Source: Roseinatronobacter ekhonensis (GTDB taxonomy: Bacteria; Pseudomonadota; Alphaproteobacteria; Rhodobacterales; Rhodobacteraceae). Taken from it: a stretch of 54,373 nucleotides of DNA. The stretch lies in contig NZ_UIHC01000021.1 in NCBI RefSeq assembly GCF_900499075.1, positions 1-54,373 of the forward strand, given 5' to 3'. This document shows, piece by piece, positions 50,829-54,373 of the stretch (the stretch's first letter is position 1; every line of letters begins with the position of its first letter). Position numbers and translations under genes: made by a program. Under the pieces are notes generated by a model, which saw only the letters and a program-made list of their open reading frames with translations, had not been told where the DNA came from and ran no database searches.

Positions 50829-51632
50829 ATGAGCACCGACACATCCATCCTTCTGCGCGATTTGTCAGAAGACGGGGTATTGCGTCTGACCCTGAATGAC
50901 GTCGCCCGCCGCAATGCACTGTCGGAGGCGATGATGTCCGAACTGGGCGGCGCCATTGCCGCGGCGGGCACTGACACATCGGTGCGGGTGATCGTGCTGG
51001 CCGCCAACGGCCCTGCGTTCTGCGCCGGCCATGACCTGAAGGAAATGACCGCCGGGCGCGCGGCCCCTGATCGCGGGCACGGCTATTTCACCAAGGTCAT
51101 GGCGCAATGTTCGGGACTGATGCAGGGCATCGTGACCTGCCCCAAACCGGTGATTGCCGAGGTCACGGGCATCGCCACGGCTGCGGGTTGCCAGTTGGTG
51201 GCCAGTTGCGATCTGGCGCTTGCGGCGGAAACCGCCAAATTCAGCACACCCGGCGTGCATATCGGGCTGTTCTGCTCTACACCGATGGTCGCGCTCTCGC
51301 GCAATACCGCCGACAAGCATGCCATGGAAATGCTGCTGACCGGCGATATGGTTCCTGCCGCGCGGGCCGCCGAAATGGCGCTTGTGAACTACGCGGTCCC
51401 AGAGGACGCGCTGACAGAAACCACCATGGCCATGGCCCGCAAGATCGCGTCCAAATCCAGCATGACCCTGGCCACGGGAAAACGCGCCTATTATGCCCAG
51501 CGCGAGATGCCCCTTGGCGACGCGTATGACTACGCCAGCCAAATCATGGTTGACAATATGCTGGCCCATGACGCGGAAGAAGGCATCGGCGCGTTTATCG
51601 CAAAACGTGCGCCAAACTGGCAGGACAGATAG
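50829..51632 (+). CDS. Crotonase-fold protein (ECHDC3-like), both catalytic glutamates absent
   Basis: 267 residues, AAAAGGAG upstream. The fold is clear: LTLNDVARRNALSEAMM, the oxyanion motif AFCAGHDLKEMTA, GIATAAGCQLVASCDLALA and FSTPGVHIGLFCSTP. The two glutamates of enoyl-CoA hydratase (E144 and E164 in the rat enzyme) align with Q122 and G142, exactly 20 residues apart in both. It therefore should not hydrate as ECH or DmdD does. The pattern matches the ECHDC3 group, whose reaction is not established. It sits between osmC and the acyl-CoA ligase and is likely to act on the ligase product. Confidence 0.85.
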   Translation: MSTDTSILLRDLSEDGVLRLTLNDVARRNALSEAMMSELGGAIAAAGTDTSVRVIVLAANGPAFCAGHDLKEMTAGRAAPDRGHGYFTKVMAQCSGLMQGIVTCPKPVIAEVTGIATAAGCQLVASCDLALAAETAKFSTPGVHIGLFCSTPMVALSRNTADKHAMEMLLTGDMVPAARAAEMALVNYAVPEDALTETTMAMARKIASKSSMTLATGKRAYYAQREMPLGDAYDYASQIMVDNMLAHDAEEGIGAFIAKRAPNWQDR

Positions 51633-51634
51633 CC

Positions 51635-53344
51635 GTGGGCAACGACACCCCCTACGATCAAGGTCTGGACCGGACACCGGCAAATTACCAACCTCTGACG
51701 CCACTGGGTTTTCTGGAACGCGCGGCGAGCGTCTTTCCCGATCATGTTGCCATCGTGCACGGGGCCTTGCGCCGCAGCTATGCCGATTTCTACGCCCGCG
51801 CGCGGCAATTGGCCTCTGCGCTTGCAGACCGCGGCATGGGGCGCGGGGATACCGTCTCGGTTATGCTCGCCAACACCCCCGCCATGCTGGAATGTCACTA
51901 CGGTGTGCCCATGTGCGGCGCTGTGCTGCATTCCATCAACACCCGGCTGGATGCGGCGGTCATCGCGTTTCAGCTTGATCACGCCATGTCGAAACTGGTC
52001 GTCGTGGACCGTGAATTCGCACCTTTGATGGCCGAAGCACTGTCGCTGGCCACGGTAACGCCCTTGGTCATCCTGTATGATGATCCCGAATATGACGGGC
52101 CAGGTGCCATTGACGGGGCCGAAGACTACGAGGCACTTCTTGCAACAGGCGACGCGGCGTTTGCGTGGCACATGCCGCGGGATGAATGGGACGCAATCTC
52201 TATCAACTACACCTCGGGCACCACCGGTGACCCCAAAGGCGTGGTTTCGCACCATCGCGGGGCGTATTTGCTGGCACAGGGCAATGCGCTGACCACCTCT
52301 ATGGCAAAGCACAGTGTGTATCTGTGGACCCTGCCCATGTTTCATTGCAATGGCTGGTGCTTTCCGTGGACGCTGTCGGCGATCGTGGGAACCCATGTCT
52401 GCCTGCGTCAGGTGCGCTCCGGGCCGATCTGGCACGCGTTGGCAGAAGAAGGCGTGACCCATCTGTGCGGTGCGCCCATCGTGATGTCCCTGATACAATC
52501 CGCGCCCGAGGTCGAAAAACGCGCCTTGAACCGGCGGGTGCAGTTTTTTACCGCCGCCGCCCCACCGCCCGAAAGCCTGTTGGCCAGCATGGATGCCGCC
52601 GGTTTCGACGTCACCCATCTGTATGGGCTGACCGAAACCTATGGCCCGGCCGTCGTCAATGAATGGCATGAGGACTGGTGCGACCTGCCCAGCAACGAAC
52701 AGGCCCGGCTGAAGGCCCGACAAGGCGTGCGCTATCTGCCGCTGGAAGACCTATCCGTGCTGGACCCCGACACAATGCAGCCTGTCCCGCGCGACGGGCA
52801 AACCATGGGCGAGGTCATGTTCCGCGGCAACGTGGTCATGAAAGGGTATTTCCGCAACCCGAGCGCCACGCAAAAAGCACTGGCCGGTGGGTGGTTTCAT
52901 TCGGGCGATCTGGGCGTCGTGCATCCCGATGGCTACATCCAGCTCAAGGACCGGTCGAAAGACATCATCATCTCGGGCGGAGAGAATATTTCCTCCATCG
53001 AAGTGGAGGAAGCACTGTATCGCCACCCCTCGGTGGCCGTGGCCGCTGTGGTTGCCATGCCGCATGAAAAATGGGGTGAAACGCCCTGCGCCTTTGTGGA
53101 ATTGAACAGCGGCCAAACAGTGGATGAGCACCAACTACGAACATGGTGCAGAGAGCATCTTGCGCCCTATAAAGTGCCCGGCAGGATCATCTTTGGCGAA
53201 ATCCCCCGCACCTCGACCGGAAAAATCCAGAAGTTCCTGTTGCGCGCACGGGTGTCGGAACCCTGCCAAGAGCCGCCGGTCTTGGGCAACAGCGCGAAAA
53301 CGACCAGTCGGCCAAACCCTGATGGCGCAGCAAAGCGCGGATGA
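51635..53344 (+). CDS. AMP-forming acyl-CoA ligase, candidate methylmercaptopropionate activator
   Basis: 569 residues from a GTG 2 bp after the crotonase stop. The ANL signature is complete: the P-loop YTSGTTGDPKGVVSHHRG, LPMFHCNGWCFPW, LYGLTETYGPAVV, GWFHSGDLGVVHPDGYIQLKDRSKD, GGENISSIEVEEAL and the C-terminal lysine in PRTSTGKIQKF. It adenylates a carboxylic acid and transfers it to CoA. After dmdA the natural substrate would be methylmercaptopropionate, which would make it a functional DmdB. As far as I recall, characterised DmdB proteins belong to another branch, so this is a candidate only. The last about 35 residues are an unusual low-complexity tail. Confidence 0.85.
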   Translation: MGNDTPYDQGLDRTPANYQPLTPLGFLERAASVFPDHVAIVHGALRRSYADFYARARQLASALADRGMGRGDTVSVMLANTPAMLECHYGVPMCGAVLHSINTRLDAAVIAFQLDHAMSKLVVVDREFAPLMAEALSLATVTPLVILYDDPEYDGPGAIDGAEDYEALLATGDAAFAWHMPRDEWDAISINYTSGTTGDPKGVVSHHRGAYLLAQGNALTTSMAKHSVYLWTLPMFHCNGWCFPWTLSAIVGTHVCLRQVRSGPIWHALAEEGVTHLCGAPIVMSLIQSAPEVEKRALNRRVQFFTAAAPPPESLLASMDAAGFDVTHLYGLTETYGPAVVNEWHEDWCDLPSNEQARLKARQGVRYLPLEDLSVLDPDTMQPVPRDGQTMGEVMFRGNVVMKGYFRNPSATQKALAGGWFHSGDLGVVHPDGYIQLKDRSKDIIISGGENISSIEVEEALYRHPSVAVAAVVAMPHEKWGETPCAFVELNSGQTVDEHQLRTWCREHLAPYKVPGRIIFGEIPRTSTGKIQKFLLRARVSEPCQEPPVLGNSAKTTSRPNPDGAAKRG

Positions 53345-53539
53345 CTGTATGGCAATCTTGCACCGCGCGGCCCTGCGCCGAAGGCATGATCGGGGTTCAG
53401 AGCCGCACGACACCGCAAACCACAACACCGACTCTGTGATAGATCAAAGCAAACTCGGCCCATAGGGCTCAGAGTGCAACATTCCGTTCTGAATCTGTCT
53501 TGAAGGACCCGGCAGTTGCGTATAAACGACCGCTCGAGT

Positions 53540-53615
53540 GCCTCAATAGCTCAGCTGGTAGAGCAGGTCCTTCGTAAGGACAAGGTCGGGGGTTCGAGTC
53601 CCTCTTGAGGCACCA
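53540..53615 (+). tRNA. tRNA-Thr (anticodon CGT), CCA encoded
   Basis: Acceptor GCCTCAA/TTGAGGC, D arm GCTCAGCTGGTAGAGC, anticodon loop TTCGTAA giving CGU (reads ACG), T arm GGGGG/CCCTC around TTCGAGT, discriminator A and an encoded CCA. The cloverleaf is complete apart from a weak first anticodon-stem pair. Confidence 0.95.
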
Positions 53616-53817
53616 AAACCCAATGATCCACCTGAGTTTGTGGCTTGTTTCAAACCCGAGCGGTGCCCGTTTGGCGATTGCCTGACCGCGGGATTCGTGC
53701 ATTGCTGGGGTTCACTTACCGCACCCCATCAAGGCGGCGGTCGCAACGCGTTGAGCAACCAAGATCCGTGCAAGCCGTCAATTTATGTTGCTGAATGTCG
53801 CCGGCATATCGCCAAAG

Positions 53818-54372
53818 CTACGCGCGGCAGGCCAGCACGGTAAAAAAGCCCGGGAAATAACTCCGTTCATCGCGGTTGCGTTGCCATGACAGGGCTTCTT
53901 GTCCTTGCTCTTGCCGAACCAGTGCCGCGCGATCAGATATGTCGCCATATGTGTTGAGGCTTGTGGATACGAGCGACAATCCGGCGGCATCCAACCAAGT
54001 CCAGACCTCTGCCAGGCTGTGCTGTGTTTCATGAGGGTGCAAAACCTGATCGCGGAACCATGACAAGCTGTGCGTCGGATCATCAAGCAACTCGGCACAG
54101 CGCCGGAACTCTGCAAAGGCAGCCTCTTCCCCGTCGCGTGCGACGAGCTCACGGTACATTTGCAAAAAGGGACGACGACCATAGGAATGATAAAGCCCCA
54201 CAAACAGAAACCCACCCGGCGCCACGAAGCTGGCAGCATGGTCGAATGTCAATCCCGGAGCAAAATTGGCCAAGTTCCCGGTGTAAAATTGATCAGCTTG
54301 GTCGCGGTTTAGCTGCGCCTTGGCGCGGGTGCTCTCCAGATAGCTGACGTGTGCCAAGGCGCGCAGGCCGCA
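53818..54372 (-). CDS. Class I SAM-dependent methyltransferase, partial (N-terminus outside window)
   Basis: The frame is open through the right edge, and 184 codons are visible. It begins inside the SAM domain: a degenerate stretch CGLRALAHVSYLESTRAKAQL, then GLTFDHAASFVAPGGFLFVGLYHSYGRRP, which is the post-motif PGG strand plus the typical GLYxxYGR. The C-terminal half has HSLSWFRDQVLHPHETQHSLAEVWTWLDAAGLS, a pattern of methyltransferases that follow a core catalytic domain. A TTG at 54355-54357 could be read as a start, but upstream codons are coding-like, so the gene is taken as truncated by the window. The substrate is unknown. It is convergent with tRNA-Thr. Confidence 0.75.
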   Translation of the reverse strand, partial: CGLRALAHVSYLESTRAKAQLNRDQADQFYTGNLANFAPGLTFDHAASFVAPGGFLFVGLYHSYGRRPFLQMYRELVARDGEEAAFAEFRRCAELLDDPTHSLSWFRDQVLHPHETQHSLAEVWTWLDAAGLSLVSTSLNTYGDISDRAALVRQEQGQEALSWQRNRDERSYFPGFFTVLACRA

Positions 54373-54373
54373 G

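Noticed and set aside
53469-53702. Minus-strand frame across tRNA-Thr (RDSNPRPCPYEGPALPAELL)
   Set aside because: Another tRNA antisense artefact, common in automated annotation.
53616-53817. Possible second integration scar next to tRNA-Thr
   Set aside because: I searched the following sequence by eye for a copy of the tRNA 3' end and found none within the window. The element, if any, could end outside it.

Overview
The window comes from a high-GC alphaproteobacterium of the Rhodobacterales (Rhodobacteraceae/Roseobacteraceae). The evidence is gene content: a CcrM-type GANTC methyltransferase behind rnhB, the RpoE-ChrR singlet-oxygen locus with its divergent operon, ethylmalonyl-CoA mutase, glcDEF, a Rhodobacter-type MetA, and a DMSP demethylase neighbourhood. 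I cannot name the genus from the sequence alone.

Layout. 1-1.8 kb: the end of an IS630-type transposase that has probably cut into a small gene, then a gamma-carbonic anhydrase and a 3-hydroxyisobutyrate-dehydrogenase-like gene. 1.9-10.0 kb: penicillin-acylase family protein, FadL porin, P-loop ATPase, metA (predicted acetyl-CoA type), hydrolase, rhodanese and gap. 10.0-16.2 kb: hsp20 with a heat-shock promoter, secreted trypsin-like protease, glcDEF glycolate oxidase and a methyltransferase. 16.33-18.24 kb: a 1.9-kb island scar bounded by a 17-bp direct repeat of the tRNA-Gln 3' end. It holds an IS remnant, a foreign methyltransferase and an HNH fragment. 18.4-24.6 kb: valine catabolism (hydrolase, mmsB, mmsA) wrapped around a bacterial alternative oxidase, with Crp/DUF2892 and LysR regulators. 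24.5-31.2 kb: PilZ protein, Slam-like outer-membrane barrel, a beta-helix autotransporter, exonuclease III and ethylmalonyl-CoA mutase. 31.3-37.7 kb: a five-gene operon (SDR, DUF3833, MFS, DUF1365, FAD oxidoreductase) divergent from rpoE-chrR, with two divergent sigma-E promoters visible. 37.9-41.9 kb: ccrM, rnhB, small secreted proteins, a membrane-tethered winged-helix regulator and a 1-Cys peroxiredoxin.

The right quarter (42.1-53.3 kb) is the most coherent system. It holds an aldehyde dehydrogenase, a 6-TM protein fused in operon to a methanethiol oxidase (SBP56/MtoX), an IclR regulator, glutathione-dependent formaldehyde dehydrogenase, an Lrp regulator, DMSP demethylase (dmdA), OsmC, a crotonase-fold protein lacking both catalytic glutamates, and an acyl-CoA ligase. 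Together they could demethylate DMSP, activate methylmercaptopropionate, oxidise methanethiol to formaldehyde, sulfide and peroxide, and clear the formaldehyde. No DmdC-type dehydrogenase or canonical DmdD is present here. The window ends with a tRNA-Thr and a partial methyltransferase.
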